Positions 26,405-36,500 of a stretch of DNA of 64,000 nucleotides are shown here, piece by piece. The notes under the pieces were generated by a model. It searched no databases, had not been told where the DNA came from, and saw only the letters and a program-made list of their open reading frames with translations. The position numbers were made by a program, and so were the translations under genes. The DNA is from Vibrio europaeus (GTDB taxonomy: Bacteria; Pseudomonadota; Gammaproteobacteria; Enterobacterales; Vibrionaceae), in the NCBI RefSeq assembly GCF_001695575.1, contig NZ_LUAX01000003.1:124001-188000 (forward strand). The letters are read 5' to 3'. Every line of letters starts with the position of its first letter. Within the stretch, counting starts at the first letter, position 1.

Positions 26405-26839
26405 ATGCAAAGTTCACAAAGCAGCAAAGCCAAAGGCTTTACCTTAATTGAGTTGATGATTGTGGTAGCAATTATTGGCGTGCTTGCGTCGATATCAATA
26501 CCAGCTTATCAAGACTATGTTAGGAAATCTGAGGCGGCTTCAGCGCTAGCGACGTTAAAAAGCCTGATTACGCCAGCTGAAGTTTTCTATCAAGAAAACG
26601 GCACCGCATCGGCCGCCGCTTTATCTAATTTAGGCATCGATAGCGGCGCTAATAATTTAGGAACCATTGCCTCAGCAATAACTGGAACAGGTTCAGCAGC
26701 TGTTCCAACATTAAAGTTCACATTCGATTCCGACAGCTCAATGGGAAGCAGTGACACCATTACCTATTCTCGAGACCCGAGTACCGGTTGGTCTTGCGCA
26801 AAAGCGGGAGCAGTCCCTTCTCTAGATGGATGCTCATAA
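26405..26839 (+). CDS. pilA: Type IV major pilin PilA
   Basis: 144 aa from ATG 26405, which has GGAGAG just upstream; an ATG at 26393 is less likely. A short basic leader ending KAKG (residue 11) is followed by the prepilin motif [25 protein letters not shown] with Glu5 of the mature pilin. The C-terminal half is Ser/Thr/Gly-rich and ends with a Cys pair (WSCAKA and DGCS) that would form the D-loop disulfide. In vibrios this PilA pilus is the competence and chitin-adhesion pilus. The mature domain is typically variable between strains. It is first of pilABCD. Confidence 0.93.
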   Translation: MQSSQSSKAKGFTLIELMIVVAIIGVLASISIPAYQDYVRKSEAASALATLKSLITPAEVFYQENGTASAAALSNLGIDSGANNLGTIASAITGTGSAAVPTLKFTFDSDSSMGSSDTITYSRDPSTGWSCAKAGAVPSLDGCS

Positions 26840-26844
26840 GCTAT

Positions 26845-28536
26845 ATGCTAACCAACCTACCCTCTATTTTGCGCCAAGCTGAGCTTCTTGACCCTGTTCA
26901 AGAAGCTCAGTTAGTTAAGTTGGTTAAAGATACTAACCTTACCGTAGCCGAAGTCATAATAGAGCAAGGTTGGCTCACCCATGCAGAGCTATCCTCACAA
27001 CTCTCGCGAATTTTTGCCTTACCCATCATCGACTTTGCTAATTACGATTATCAAACGGTATGCCACAGTTTAGGCCTGCGCGAATTGATCACCCGCTCCC
27101 GCGCAGTACCTATTCGGCAGAGTGAACACCAACTGCTTATCGCCATTACCGACCCGACCAATATCGCAATCGAAGAAGAGTTTCGCTTTGCGACCGGAAA
27201 GCAGATTGAGCTAGTTTTAGCTGACATAAAGCAGCTCAATGGCGCGGTACGTCGCTTGTATGGCAGCGCTATCTGTGGTGAAGAAGCGAGTCATGCAAAA
27301 GAGCTGAGCGAACAAGAGCTCGTCAGCTTAGTCGAGCTCTCTAATGATGAGATTAACCCAGTCGAAAACCTGAGTAGTGATAACTCTCCCGTCAGTCGTT
27401 ACATCAATCAAATCTTATTGGATGCGGTTAGGAAGCAAGCTTCTGATATCCACTTTGAACCCTATGAAGCCTCTTATCGTGTGCGCTTTCGCTGTGATGG
27501 TATTTTGATTGAGACTCAACAACCTAGCCATACATTGAGCCGCCGTTTATCCGCAAGACTAAAGATCATCGCCAAACTCGATATTGCCGAGCGCCGCTTA
27601 CCTCAAGATGGGCGCATCAAGCTTCAACTAAGTGCAAGTACCGCTGTCGATATTCGTATTTCAACCCTACCGACCCTGTGGGGCGAGAAGATCGTTCTAC
27701 GCCTTCTTGATAGCAGCACTGCCGAGTTAAACATTCAATCACTAGGGTACAATCAACACCAACAAGCCTTGTATCAAAAAGCACTGAACAAACCTCAAGG
27801 CATGATTTTGATGACTGGGCCAACGGGCAGCGGTAAGACAGTCTCTCTCTATGCGGGTTTAAACATGCTCAATACCCCACAAGTGAACATCGCCACCGCA
27901 GAAGACCCGGTGGAAATTAATTTAGCGGGCGTTAACCAAGTTCAAATCAACCCAAAAATTGGATTAGACTTCGCCCAAGCGTTGCGCGCCTTTCTACGCC
28001 AAGACCCAGATATTGTCATGGTCGGTGAGATACGCGACCTTGAAACTGCTGAAATCGCAGTCAAAGCCGCACAAACAGGTCACCTAGTGCTATCAACATT
28101 GCATACAAACTCTGCTGCCGAAAGCGTCATTCGCTTGCAACATATGGGCATCTCCCCATTCAATGTCTCTTCATCATTGAACTTAATCATTGCCCAGCGT
28201 TTGGCACGAAAGCTGTGTAACCATTGTAAGCAGCAGCAAACCTTGCCCGAGACACATTGCCAACAACTGGAGTTAGCAAACAACACCGTGGTTTTTGCTG
28301 CTAATGAGCAAGGGTGCAGTGAATGCAATCAAGGCTACTTTGGGCGAACCGGAATCTATGAAGTGATGCAGATAAACGATGAGTTAGTGCACGTCATCAA
28401 TCAAGAGGCAGATGCTAAAGTCATCGAAAACGTCGCGATAAAGCAAGGTATGCAGACGCTTAAAGAATCTGGAACGGAGAAACTGCTCGCAGGAGTGACC
28501 AGCTACCAAGAGTTGCAACGTGTTCTTTACTTGTAG
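26845..28536 (+). CDS. pilB: Type IV pilus assembly ATPase PilB
   Basis: 563 aa from ATG 26845 (MLTNLPSILRQ), 5 nt after the pilA stop; the frame stays open back to 26788 inside pilA, and no good Shine-Dalgarno sequence is present, which suggests coupling to pilA translation. It has the MshEN-type N-terminal domain, Walker A GPTGSGKTVS, Asp box and Walker B DPDIVMVGEIRD, His box GHLVLSTLHTN and a tetracysteine zinc motif (CNHC, CSEC). It powers pilus extension at the inner membrane. Confidence 0.95.
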   Translation: MLTNLPSILRQAELLDPVQEAQLVKLVKDTNLTVAEVIIEQGWLTHAELSSQLSRIFALPIIDFANYDYQTVCHSLGLRELITRSRAVPIRQSEHQLLIAITDPTNIAIEEEFRFATGKQIELVLADIKQLNGAVRRLYGSAICGEEASHAKELSEQELVSLVELSNDEINPVENLSSDNSPVSRYINQILLDAVRKQASDIHFEPYEASYRVRFRCDGILIETQQPSHTLSRRLSARLKIIAKLDIAERRLPQDGRIKLQLSASTAVDIRISTLPTLWGEKIVLRLLDSSTAELNIQSLGYNQHQQALYQKALNKPQGMILMTGPTGSGKTVSLYAGLNMLNTPQVNIATAEDPVEINLAGVNQVQINPKIGLDFAQALRAFLRQDPDIVMVGEIRDLETAEIAVKAAQTGHLVLSTLHTNSAAESVIRLQHMGISPFNVSSSLNLIIAQRLARKLCNHCKQQQTLPETHCQQLELANNTVVFAANEQGCSECNQGYFGRTGIYEVMQINDELVHVINQEADAKVIENVAIKQGMQTLKESGTEKLLAGVTSYQELQRVLYL

Positions 28537-28546
28537 GTGATCTGAA

Positions 28547-29770
28547 ATGAAAGCAACATCTCATCAGCTCAAACAGTATCGCTGGAAGGGGGTTAACCAG
28601 CGAGGAAAGCTCGTCTCTGGCTCTACGCTCGCCTTAAGTGACAACGAAGTAAAAGATAAGCTGAGTGAACAATCGATCCGTGTTAAATCTCTAAGAAGAA
28701 AGTCACTGTCTCTCGTTACTCGCCTAACACAAAGAGTCAAAAAGAAAGACATCACTCTACTCACGAGGCAGCTGAGCACTATGCTCGCGACTGGAGTGCC
28801 ACTGATTCAAGCATTGAAGCTTATTACTCTTAACCACCCCAAAGCTGAGATGAAATCGGTCTTAAGCTACATAAGCAAGGAGGTAGAATCAGGAAACCCG
28901 CTATCTCAGAGCTTAGGCACCGCTAGCCCACTATTCGATAGCCTTTATACCGACCTCGTTGCCACTGGAGAGCAGTTTGGCAACTTAGCGGAAGTACTCC
29001 AACGTATTGCTGACTATCGGGAAAAATCGCAACGACTTAACGCCAAGGTAACCAAAGCGCTCATCTATCCCACTATGGTGATGACCACGGCTTTCGCAGT
29101 TACCTATCTCATGCTAACAATGGTGATACCTCAATTTGAAGCGATGTTTGCAGGCTTTGGTGCTGAGCTTCCTTGGCTTACCCAACAAGTGCTGGCCTTA
29201 TCCGCTTGGCTACAAACCTATTCGGGAGCTAGCTTAATTGGTTTGATGCTGATGTTAGGGGTCATTAAGCTCGGTTTAACAAAATCATACCGACTTCAAT
29301 TACTGTTTAGTCGTGCCCTACTCAAGATCCCGCTTCTCGGCAACATCTTGACTAAAGCGGCAATTGCTAAATTTAGCCGAACACTTGCCACTAGCTTTAA
29401 CGCCGGAATCCCAATTCTAGAAGGTATAAGAGCCTCCGCTAAAACGGTTCGTAACCAGCATTATCATCAAGCAATCAAAACGGCTATGCTTGATGTCACT
29501 GCAGGTATGCCGCTGTATCTTTCACTGCGCAACTCTGACTGTTTTCCCGAAATGGTTTTGCAGATGATAATGATAGGTGAAGAGTCAGGACGACTCGGAG
29601 AAATGCTACACAAAATTGCCGATGTATATGAATTTGAAATCGATAACACGGTTGATAACCTTGGTAAGATCATAGAGCCCGCGATTATCATCTTTCTAGG
29701 TATTGTTGTCGGTGGTCTGATTGTCGCAATGTATTTACCTATCTTTAATTTGATGAGTGTCTTAGGATAA
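28547..29770 (+). CDS. pilC: Type IV pilus inner-membrane platform protein PilC
   Basis: 407 aa. It has two copies of the T2SF domain (about 70-195 and 275-395) and three strong membrane segments near 170-195, 220-240 and 375-400, the standard PilC/GspF design. Motifs include [19 protein letters not shown] and [11 protein letters not shown]. It couples the PilB ATPase to pilin addition. It starts 10 nt after pilB. Confidence 0.95.
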   Translation: MKATSHQLKQYRWKGVNQRGKLVSGSTLALSDNEVKDKLSEQSIRVKSLRRKSLSLVTRLTQRVKKKDITLLTRQLSTMLATGVPLIQALKLITLNHPKAEMKSVLSYISKEVESGNPLSQSLGTASPLFDSLYTDLVATGEQFGNLAEVLQRIADYREKSQRLNAKVTKALIYPTMVMTTAFAVTYLMLTMVIPQFEAMFAGFGAELPWLTQQVLALSAWLQTYSGASLIGLMLMLGVIKLGLTKSYRLQLLFSRALLKIPLLGNILTKAAIAKFSRTLATSFNAGIPILEGIRASAKTVRNQHYHQAIKTAMLDVTAGMPLYLSLRNSDCFPEMVLQMIMIGEESGRLGEMLHKIADVYEFEIDNTVDNLGKIIEPAIIIFLGIVVGGLIVAMYLPIFNLMSVLG

Positions 29771-29827
29771 GATACAAGGCTTATCTAATTGAACTGAATG
29801 CTTTACTTAAAGAGCTGTACCTACTTT

Positions 29828-30697
29828 ATGGACGTTTTTGACTATTACCCTTGGCTTTTTCCTACACTAGCAACATTGTTTGGTCTTATCGTAGGCAGCT
29901 TTTTAAACGTGGTTATCCATCGCCTGCCGATCATCATGGAACGTGAATGGCGAGCCGAATGTGCGGAAAGCTTTCCCGAATACCAGATATCGCCTCCAGA
30001 AGGGACCTATAACCTCAGCGTTCCAAATTCAACTTGCCCTAAATGTGATACTCCCATTCGCATAATTGATAACATTCCCGTTGTTAGTTGGCTGATATTG
30101 AAAGGAAAATGTCGTCAATGCGATAATAAAATAAGCATGCGCTACCCTCTGATTGAGGTCCTATCAGCAGGCTTATGTTTTGTTATCGCTAATCAGTTTG
30201 CATTGAGCTACTTCTCGATTGCCTTGCTGTTTTTCACCTTTACTCTTATCGCGGCGACCTTTATTGATCTCGACACCATGCTGCTGCCAGATCAACTCAC
30301 TCTTCCTTTAACATGGGCAGGAATTGCGCTCGCACTGTTTGGGATTAGCCCAGTGTCTCTGCAAGATGCGGTGATCGGTGCAATGGCTGGCTATCTTGCT
30401 TTATGGTCAGTTTACTGGCTGTTTAAGCTAGCCACAGGCAAAGAAGGGATGGGTTACGGAGACTTTAAACTGCTTGCCGCCTTAGGCGCTTGGCTTGGTT
30501 GGCAGTATTTGCCGATGATCATTTTGCTCTCTTCTTTAGTTGGCTTAATTTTTGGCCTCATACAGCTCAAATTGAAAAGCCAAGGAATCGACAAAGCCTT
30601 CCCATTTGGCCCTTATTTAGCTATTGCAGGCTGGTTGAGTATGATGTGGGGAAATGACATTCTCAATTGGTATTTAAGCAACTTTTTAGGAATCTAA
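29828..30697 (+). CDS. pilD: Prepilin peptidase / N-methyltransferase PilD
   Basis: 289 aa from ATG 29828 (MDVFDYYPW); the frame opens at 29798 but those residues are not typical. The cytoplasmic loop carries the two CxxC pairs (CPKC, CRQC). The catalytic aspartates are in [11 protein letters not shown] and [10 protein letters not shown], the aspartic-protease GxGD type. It cleaves and N-methylates PilA and also type II secretion and MSHA prepilins. It is linked to coaE by a 1-nt gap. Confidence 0.95.
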   Translation: MDVFDYYPWLFPTLATLFGLIVGSFLNVVIHRLPIIMEREWRAECAESFPEYQISPPEGTYNLSVPNSTCPKCDTPIRIIDNIPVVSWLILKGKCRQCDNKISMRYPLIEVLSAGLCFVIANQFALSYFSIALLFFTFTLIAATFIDLDTMLLPDQLTLPLTWAGIALALFGISPVSLQDAVIGAMAGYLALWSVYWLFKLATGKEGMGYGDFKLLAALGAWLGWQYLPMIILLSSLVGLIFGLIQLKLKSQGIDKAFPFGPYLAIAGWLSMMWGNDILNWYLSNFLGI

Positions 30698-30698
30698 C

Positions 30699-31307
30699 AT
30701 GGCACTAGTTATTGGTGTAACTGGTGGCATTGCCAGTGGTAAAACAACGGTTGCAGACCTATTCCAGCAAGAGTTTGGTATTGAGATTGTGGATGCTGAC
30801 ATTGTTGCTAGGCAAGTGGTTGAACCCAAAAGCCAAGGTTTGCAAGCCATTGAGCAACATTTTGGTCAAAGCGTTATTTTGCAAGATGGTACATTAGACC
30901 GGGCAAAACTGAGAGAAATCATCTTTGGCGATCCGAGCCAAAAGGAGTGGCTGAACAATCTACTCCACCCTATGATTAGAGCCCAAATGCTCGCCAAACT
31001 TGCCGAAGTACAATCGGAGTATGCCTTACTGGTTATCCCTTTAATGGTGGAGAACAACCTACAGGCACTCGCAGATAAGGTTCTGGTGGTCGATGTAGAT
31101 GAACAAACGCAAATTCAGCGCACGGTTGAGCGAGACCAAGTTGATGCCGTTCAAGCAAAAGCGATTCTCTCTTCGCAAGCAACGCGAGAGCAGAGATTAG
31201 CTATCGCGGATTATGTGATTAAAAATAATACAGAAAACCAAAAACTTTTGCCTCAAATCACAGAATTACATAAAAAGTTCCTAGAAATCAGTAGGGAAAA
31301 TCGGTGA
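30699..31307 (+). CDS. coaE: Dephospho-CoA kinase
   Basis: 202 aa. The P-loop GGIASGKTTVA is at the N-terminus, followed by DADIVARQV and a lid region. It phosphorylates dephospho-CoA in the last step of CoA synthesis. It is placed between pilD and zapD, the conserved pilD-coaE-zapD-yacG order of gammaproteobacteria, so it is probably transcribed with the pilus genes. Confidence 0.96.
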   Translation: MALVIGVTGGIASGKTTVADLFQQEFGIEIVDADIVARQVVEPKSQGLQAIEQHFGQSVILQDGTLDRAKLREIIFGDPSQKEWLNNLLHPMIRAQMLAKLAEVQSEYALLVIPLMVENNLQALADKVLVVDVDEQTQIQRTVERDQVDAVQAKAILSSQATREQRLAIADYVIKNNTENQKLLPQITELHKKFLEISRENR

Positions 31308-31341
31308 GAATAAAGGTTGAAGAATACAGAGCTGCATATTG

Positions 31342-32082
31342 ATGACCACGCATTATTTTGAACATCCACTAAACGAAAAAACTCGCATCTACCTCCGTGT
31401 TGAAGCTTTGCTTAATCAACTGGATGTAGCGGCTCAGTTTAGTGATGATATGCAGCACCTGATTTTCTATCGTTCTTTGTTTGATTTGCTTGAGATCTTC
31501 GAGCAAATTCAACTTAAGAGCGAATTAGCCAAAGATATCGAAAAGCAAAGATTAACATACCGCTCTTGGCTCAATGTCGAGGGCGTTGACCAAGATATGC
31601 TGCAAAATATCTTAAATGAAGTCGACGCAGTACACAGTGACCTAATGGGTGCTGAACGTTTCGGGCAAAGTCTTAAGGAAGACCGCTTCCTAAGTGCGAT
31701 TAGGCAACGTTTCAATCTCCCTGGCGGTTCGTGCTGCTTTGACCTGCCAGCACTTCATCACTGGCTACACCTACCACTTGAAAACAAAAAAGCCGATGCT
31801 TCTCAGTGGCTTTCAACCCTAAGACCACTCGCTGAAGCCCTCAAGCTTTGGCTTAAACTCACGCGAGAAACGGGTCACTTCCGAGCAATTCAAGCCAATT
31901 CAGGTTTCTATCAAAGTGACGCCGATGAAGCTAATATTCTCCGCTTAGAAATCCCAATGCACTTTGGCGTCTACCCTATGATTTCAGGGCATAAGAACCG
32001 CTTCGCGATAAAGTTCATTGAGTTTGAATCGGGTCAAGCGTCGGTAGCTAACGTTGAGTTCAAACTCGCAGTGTGTAGCTAA
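31342..32082 (+). CDS. zapD: Cell division protein ZapD
   Basis: 246 aa from ATG 31342; a TTG one codon upstream is in frame but unnecessary. The sequence follows the DUF1342/ZapD family ([53 protein letters not shown]). ZapD binds the FtsZ C-terminal tail and bundles filaments at the Z ring. It lies between coaE and yacG in the usual order. Confidence 0.95.
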   Translation: MTTHYFEHPLNEKTRIYLRVEALLNQLDVAAQFSDDMQHLIFYRSLFDLLEIFEQIQLKSELAKDIEKQRLTYRSWLNVEGVDQDMLQNILNEVDAVHSDLMGAERFGQSLKEDRFLSAIRQRFNLPGGSCCFDLPALHHWLHLPLENKKADASQWLSTLRPLAEALKLWLKLTRETGHFRAIQANSGFYQSDADEANILRLEIPMHFGVYPMISGHKNRFAIKFIEFESGQASVANVEFKLAVCS

Positions 32083-32144
32083 CTACAGATTCCATATTCA
32101 AGCTATACTAAGCCCACACCTTTGTTTAAGTTCAGAGAAACATC

Positions 32145-32339
32145 ATGTCTAAGACTACCATCGTTCCTTGCCCTCAATGCGGCCAAGATGTTACATGGGG
32201 CGAACAGAGCCCTTTCCGCCCGTTTTGCAGTAAGCAGTGTCAGATGATTGATTTCGGCGAATGGGCTGACGAAGAGAATACGATCCCCGGCGCACCGGAT
32301 ATGTCTGATGCTGACGGTTGGTCGGAAGATCAGTACTGA
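32145..32339 (+). CDS. yacG: DNA gyrase inhibitor YacG
   Basis: 64 aa. The zinc finger is formed by CPQC and CSKQC (C-x2-C ... C-x3-C), followed by the conserved acidic tail [10 protein letters not shown]. YacG binds GyrB and inhibits DNA binding by gyrase in E. coli. It is last gene of the pil-coaE-zapD-yacG cluster and has its own terminator. Confidence 0.95.
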   Translation: MSKTTIVPCPQCGQDVTWGEQSPFRPFCSKQCQMIDFGEWADEENTIPGAPDMSDADGWSEDQY

Positions 32340-32372
32340 AAATACGGAACGCTGCGCTACGAGATTAAAGAG

Positions 32373-32403
32373 AAGCTGATGTGATTAGAGCATCGGCTTT
32401 TTT
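32373..32403 (+). terminator. Intrinsic terminator of yacG
   Basis: AAGCTGATG / CATCGGCTT (one G-T pair) followed by six T. Confidence 0.82.
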
Positions 32404-32411
32404 GCTTTTTT

Positions 32412-32620
32412 GGGAGCTGGAGAGCTGGAGAGCTGGAGAGCTGGAGAGCTGGAGAGCTGGAGAGCTGGAGAGCTGGAGAGCTGGATGATTGTCTCTCTTT
32501 AGGGGGTAAGTTCTGTCAACACTCAACAAGCACTTCTAGCAGGGCGAAGCCCGATCCCGCTTTCCAAAAGCGAAGCGTTCCATAGGGCGGAGCCCGTTCT
32601 AAACTCTCTAAGCGAAGCGC
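32412..32620. repeat. Composite intergenic repeat D: (GGAGAGCT)8 + mini-hairpins
   Basis: Eight perfect GGAGAGCT units fill 32419-32482, preceded by a 7-nt imperfect unit and followed by a degenerate one (GGATGATT). Then come CTGTCAACAC (32513-32522), the 20-bp string shared with element B with GGGC-GAA-GCCC at 32542-32552, GC-GAA-GC at 32570-32576, GGGC-GGA-GCCC at 32585-32595, the end motif CCCGTTCTA (about 32593-32601) and a last GC-GAA-GC at 32612-32618. The middle part is collinear with element A. This is the longest GGAGAGCT array in the window. Confidence 0.9.
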
Positions 32621-32651
32621 AAAAAAAAGCGGAGACCAATTGGCCTCCGCT
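32621..32651 (-). terminator. Intrinsic terminator of the rpsP-rimM-trmD-rplS operon
   Basis: On the minus strand AGCGGAGGCC / GGTCTCCGCT forms a stem with a 4-nt loop and is followed by eight T. Confidence 0.88.
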
Positions 32652-32678
32652 AATACTATGAGAACGCTAGTTATAGCA

Positions 32679-33032
32679 TTACTTCTTAGCAAGTTTCTCT
32701 TTAATACGAGCCGACTTACCAGAACGCTCACGTAGGTAGTACAACTTGGCACGACGTACTGCACCACGGCGTTTAACTTCAATGCTATCAACCATTGGAG
32801 AGTGAGTTTGGAACGTACGCTCTACGCCTTCACCGTTAGAAATCTTACGTACAGTGAATGCAGAGTGTAGACCACGGTTACGGATTGCGATTACAACGCC
32901 TTCGAAAGCCTGTAGACGCTCACGGTCACCTTCTTTTACCTTAACTTGAACAACAACTGTGTCACCAGGTGCGAAGTTAGGCAGGTCTTTTTTCATTTGC
33001 TCTTCTTCAAGAGCCTTGATGATGTTACTCAT
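32679..33032 (-). CDS. rplS: 50S ribosomal protein L19
   Basis: 117 aa from ATG 33032 ([14 protein letters not shown]), with AGGAAT upstream. The L19 blocks [27 protein letters not shown] and [18 protein letters not shown] are present. It sits at the 30S-50S interface. It is the last gene of the rpsP-rimM-trmD-rplS operon. Confidence 0.98.
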   Translation of the reverse strand: MSNIIKALEEEQMKKDLPNFAPGDTVVVQVKVKEGDRERLQAFEGVVIAIRNRGLHSAFTVRKISNGEGVERTFQTHSPMVDSIEVKRRGAVRRAKLYYLRERSGKSARIKEKLAKK

Positions 33033-33073
33033 TTTCAATATTCCTAGAATAAACTGATACTAAATTTAATAGG

Positions 33074-33817
33074 TTACTTAGCTCGGGTCTCTTTAATAAA
33101 CTCGGCCAGTAATTGTTCCTGTTCGTCAGTCAGAGCTAGGTTTTCCAGGAGCTCTGGTCTTCTTAGCCAAGTACGGCCTAACGACTGCTTGAGTCGCCAG
33201 CAACGAATGTCCTTATGGTTACCAGACTTGAGTACCGCAGGTACTTCTTTATCGTCTAACACCTCAGGGCGCGTATAGTGAGGGCAATCTAGCAAACCAT
33301 TAGCAAAAGAATCTTCTTCTGCCGACGCGAAATCTCCAAGTACACCCGGAACAAACCGAGACACCGAATCAATCAACGTCATGGCTGGTATTTCACCACC
33401 CGTCATCACAAAATCCCCAATTGACCATTCTTCGTCAACTTCAGATTGGATGATACGCTCATCTACCCCTTCATAACGGCCACAAATAAGAAGTAAGTTC
33501 TCGTTTGTTGCCAGTTCTTCTACCCCTTGCTGGTCAAGTTTTCGACCTTGAGGAGAAAGGTAGATGACTTTCGTCTTACCCGGTGACGCTTGTTTGGCTG
33601 CGTGGATAGCATCGCGCAAAGGCTGAACCATCATAAGCATGCCAGGACCGCCACCGTAAGGTCTATCATCAACAGTGCGATGCTTGTCGTGCGTGAAATC
33701 ACGAGGATTCCAAGTCTCAATCGACAAAAGACCTTTTTTAACCGCTTGACCTGTTACTCCAAAATCAGTAACAGAACGGAACATTTCAGGAAACAGGCTA
33801 ATTACGCCAACCCACAT
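33074..33817 (-). CDS. trmD: tRNA (guanine-N1-)-methyltransferase TrmD
   Basis: 247 aa. The SPOUT knot is visible in [27 protein letters not shown] and [17 protein letters not shown]; the anticodon-binding C-terminal domain follows ([23 protein letters not shown]). It methylates G37 of tRNAs reading CNN/CGG and prevents +1 frameshifts; it is essential in most bacteria. It lies between rimM and rplS. Confidence 0.98.
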   Translation of the reverse strand: MWVGVISLFPEMFRSVTDFGVTGQAVKKGLLSIETWNPRDFTHDKHRTVDDRPYGGGPGMLMMVQPLRDAIHAAKQASPGKTKVIYLSPQGRKLDQQGVEELATNENLLLICGRYEGVDERIIQSEVDEEWSIGDFVMTGGEIPAMTLIDSVSRFVPGVLGDFASAEEDSFANGLLDCPHYTRPEVLDDKEVPAVLKSGNHKDIRCWRLKQSLGRTWLRRPELLENLALTDEQEQLLAEFIKETRAK

Positions 33818-33844
33818 GTTTATCTCGCTCTGGTAATTTGGAGT

Positions 33845-34393
33845 TTAGAATCCAGGATCCCAGTCAACTTCGATCCGTTGAGCTTCGCGGTCAATATTCT
33901 TGATCACTTGCTCTTCAAGGTACGGGATTAACCGTTCCTTTTGCCCGAAAGCATCTTTTAGATTTGCTTTAATTACGAGAACATCGTTGGAGCCAGTTTC
34001 TAGCATGTCGGAAACGACACCTAGATCGTAACCTTTGTCGGTTACTACCTGCATACCAATCAAATCACGCCAATAGAACTCGTCTGATGGCAATTCTGGT
34101 AATACCGCAGGGTCTATTGAGATTTCAAAGTTAGTCATGAGCTGCGCTTCTTCACGCACATCAAGACCTTCAAGTTTCACCACCAAACCTTTGTTATGGC
34201 GCTTCCAGCTTTCAACTTTGTACTCGACCCACTTTTCACCTTGCTTAATAAACCAAGGTGCGTAATCAAATATGCTTTCAGTATTGTCTGTGTAGGAAAA
34301 AACTTTGAGCCAGCCACGAATGCCATAAGTAGCACCAAACTTGCCTACAACAATCTTGTCATCGCTCATTGTTTCTTTACCTGTCATCGACAT
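33845..34393 (-). CDS. rimM: Ribosome maturation factor RimM
   Basis: 182 aa from ATG 34393; an ATG at 34369, with GGTAAAGA upstream, would give a shorter N-terminus nearer to other RimM proteins. It has the N-terminal [20 protein letters not shown] block and the C-terminal PRC-barrel ([29 protein letters not shown]). It binds S19 and aids 30S head assembly. It belongs to the rpsP-rimM-trmD-rplS operon. Confidence 0.95.
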   Translation of the reverse strand: MSMTGKETMSDDKIVVGKFGATYGIRGWLKVFSYTDNTESIFDYAPWFIKQGEKWVEYKVESWKRHNKGLVVKLEGLDVREEAQLMTNFEISIDPAVLPELPSDEFYWRDLIGMQVVTDKGYDLGVVSDMLETGSNDVLVIKANLKDAFGQKERLIPYLEEQVIKNIDREAQRIEVDWDPGF

Positions 34394-34422
34394 AAGCTAA
34401 TTTCTACTTCTTAAAATAAGAA

Positions 34423-34671
34423 TTAAGCCGCTTTTTGAGCGTCTTTAACTAGCTTAGCTACGCGGTCAGATACAGATGCGCCTTGACCAACCCAGTGGTT
34501 AACGCGATCTAGGTCTAGACGTAGACCTTCTTCTTGACCTTGAGCAGTTGGGTTAAAGAAACCAACTTTCTCGATGAAACGGCCAGTTGCTGCATTGCGG
34601 CTGTCCGCTACTACGATTTGATAAAATGGACGCTTCTTAGCGCCGTGACGTGCCAAACGAATGGTTACCAT
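34423..34671 (-). CDS. rpsP: 30S ribosomal protein S16
   Basis: 82 aa; the canonical [25 protein letters not shown] start and ERVGFFNP-type motif are present. It is the first gene of its operon. The region upstream (34672-34740) should hold its promoter. Confidence 0.98.
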   Translation of the reverse strand: MVTIRLARHGAKKRPFYQIVVADSRNAATGRFIEKVGFFNPTAQGQEEGLRLDLDRVNHWVGQGASVSDRVAKLVKDAQKAA

Positions 34672-34747
34672 GTCGTCCTCTTTGCTTTCTCAAAAATAAA
34701 ATTAACCCCAGAAACCATTTATCGCTAAACAGTTTGGGGCTCGTGCC

Positions 34748-34784
34748 AAAATAAAGCTCCGGAATTTTACTCTTATCCCGGAGC
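34748..34784 (-). terminator. Probable terminator of ffh
   Basis: On the minus strand GCTCCGG and CCGGAGC form a 7-bp stem with a long loop (15 nt), followed by TTTATTTT. It lies between the ffh stop and the rpsP start. Confidence 0.6.
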
Positions 34785-34900
34785 AATGCAAGGTATTTAG
34801 CTACTTTTTCACCAACATACTTTTTTCTTCCCGAAGGTATTTGGGAGATCTAAGTTTGTGACTTAGCTAACACCTTGAATTTTTTTGTTGTCGAGTGAAA

Positions 34901-36292
34901 TTAGCGTCCAAATGGATTGAAGCCACCGCCTCCCATTCCGCCCATACCACCACCCATCATGCCTTGCATATTGCGCATCATGCCTTTCATGCCACCTTTC
35001 TGCATTTTCTTCATCATCTTCTGCATTTGGGTGAACTGTTTTAGTAAGCGGTTAACGTCTTGCACTTGAGTACCAGAACCTGCGGCAATACGTTTCTTAC
35101 GTGAGCCTTTAATTAGCTCAGGGCGCTGACGCTCTTTCATCGTCATTGAGTTGATGATCGCTTCCATCTGCTTGAACATCTTATCGTCAACTTTGTCTTT
35201 CACGTTGTCCGGTAAATTGCTCATGCCAGGTAGCTTATCCATCATCCCCATCATGCCACCCATGTTTTGCATCTGACCAAGCTGTTCACGGAAGTCTTCA
35301 AGGTCAAAACCTTTCTTCTCTTTAAACTTCTTAGCCAGTTTCTCTGCTTTATCTTGGTCAACATTACGTTGTAGATCTTCGATAAGCGACAGTACGTCAC
35401 CCATACCAAGAATACGAGATGCAACACGATCAGGGTGGAACGGTTCTAGTGCGTCGGTTTTCTCACCAACACCGAGGAATTTGATTGGTTTGCCTGTGAT
35501 ATGGCGAACAGACAGCGCTGCACCACCACGTGCATCACCATCCACTTTGGTCAAAACCACACCCGTTAGAGGTAGCGTATCACCGAAAGCCTTGGCCGTA
35601 TTCGCCGCATCTTGACCTGTCATCGCATCAACGACAAACAGAGTCTCAACAGGGTTAATCGCAGTATGCAGCTCTTGAATCTCAGCCATCATCTGCTCAT
35701 CAACCGCTAATCGGCCCGCCGTATCGACAAGAAGTACGTCATAGAATTTCTTCTTCGCGTGGTCGATGGCGGCATTAGCGATATCAATCGGCTTTTGATC
35801 TGCTGAAGACGGGAAGAAGTCGACACCTACATCTGAAGCCAGTGTTTCTAGCTGTTTGATCGCTGCGGGACGGTAAACGTCGGCAGATACAACCAGTACT
35901 TTCTTCTTATCACGCTCTTTTAATAACTTTGAAAGTTTACCAACAGAAGTGGTTTTACCTGCACCCTGCAGACCTGCCATTAATACAACAGCAGGTGGCT
36001 GAGCCGCTAGGTTGAGCGCTTCATTAGATTCACCCATCACCGCTTCAAGCTCAGCTTGAACGATCTTAATGAACTCTTGGCCTGGTGTTAGAGATTTCGA
36101 AACCTCTACTCCAACGGCACTCTCTTTAATACGCTTAATAAATTCACGTACAACCGGAAGCGCAACGTCAGCTTCAAGAAGCGCCATACGCACTTCACGC
36201 AGCGTCTCTTTAATATTGTCTTCGGTCAGACGACCTTTACCGCTGATGTTTTTCAGCGTTTTGGATAAGCGATCCGTTAAATTCTCAAACAT
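34901..36292 (-). CDS. ffh: Signal recognition particle protein Ffh
   Basis: 463 aa. N domain, then the G domain with GLQGAGKTT, DTAGR and TKVDGDARGG, and a Met/Gly-rich M domain for 4.5S RNA and signal sequences. The C-terminus is unusually glycine- and methionine-rich (GGGMGGMGGGG). It delivers inner-membrane proteins co-translationally with FtsY. It is divergent from ypjD, the same pairing as in E. coli. Confidence 0.97.
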   Translation of the reverse strand: MFENLTDRLSKTLKNISGKGRLTEDNIKETLREVRMALLEADVALPVVREFIKRIKESAVGVEVSKSLTPGQEFIKIVQAELEAVMGESNEALNLAAQPPAVVLMAGLQGAGKTTSVGKLSKLLKERDKKKVLVVSADVYRPAAIKQLETLASDVGVDFFPSSADQKPIDIANAAIDHAKKKFYDVLLVDTAGRLAVDEQMMAEIQELHTAINPVETLFVVDAMTGQDAANTAKAFGDTLPLTGVVLTKVDGDARGGAALSVRHITGKPIKFLGVGEKTDALEPFHPDRVASRILGMGDVLSLIEDLQRNVDQDKAEKLAKKFKEKKGFDLEDFREQLGQMQNMGGMMGMMDKLPGMSNLPDNVKDKVDDKMFKQMEAIINSMTMKERQRPELIKGSRKKRIAAGSGTQVQDVNRLLKQFTQMQKMMKKMQKGGMKGMMRNMQGMMGGGMGGMGGGGFNPFGR

Positions 36293-36500
36293 CTTAGTCT
36301 CTTTACCCAGACGGTGTGCAAGGAGGCTCGCCCGTCAATATTGGCGAAAAATTACTATGAGTATACCTTAGCCAACCCATGCTTGACACTGCCTAGATAA
36401 CTTTTGATATCTCAAGTCACGCAAATGAGCGAGATAAGTCATAGCTCAAGCCGTTGATGCAAGGTATAATTTGTTAAAAATTCACCAGCTCTAGAGAATA

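Larger units (their letters stand above)
32340..32678. other. Intergenic region between convergent yacG and rplS
   Basis: About 340 bp without a gene: the yacG terminator (32373-32403), composite repeat D (32412-32620) and the rplS terminator (32621-32651). Here the repeat lies between two intact terminators rather than replacing one. Confidence 0.8.

Noticed and set aside
26788..26844. N-terminal extension of PilB starting inside pilA
   Set aside because: The ATG at 26845 gives the normal PilB N-terminus; the extra residues are pilA codons in another frame.
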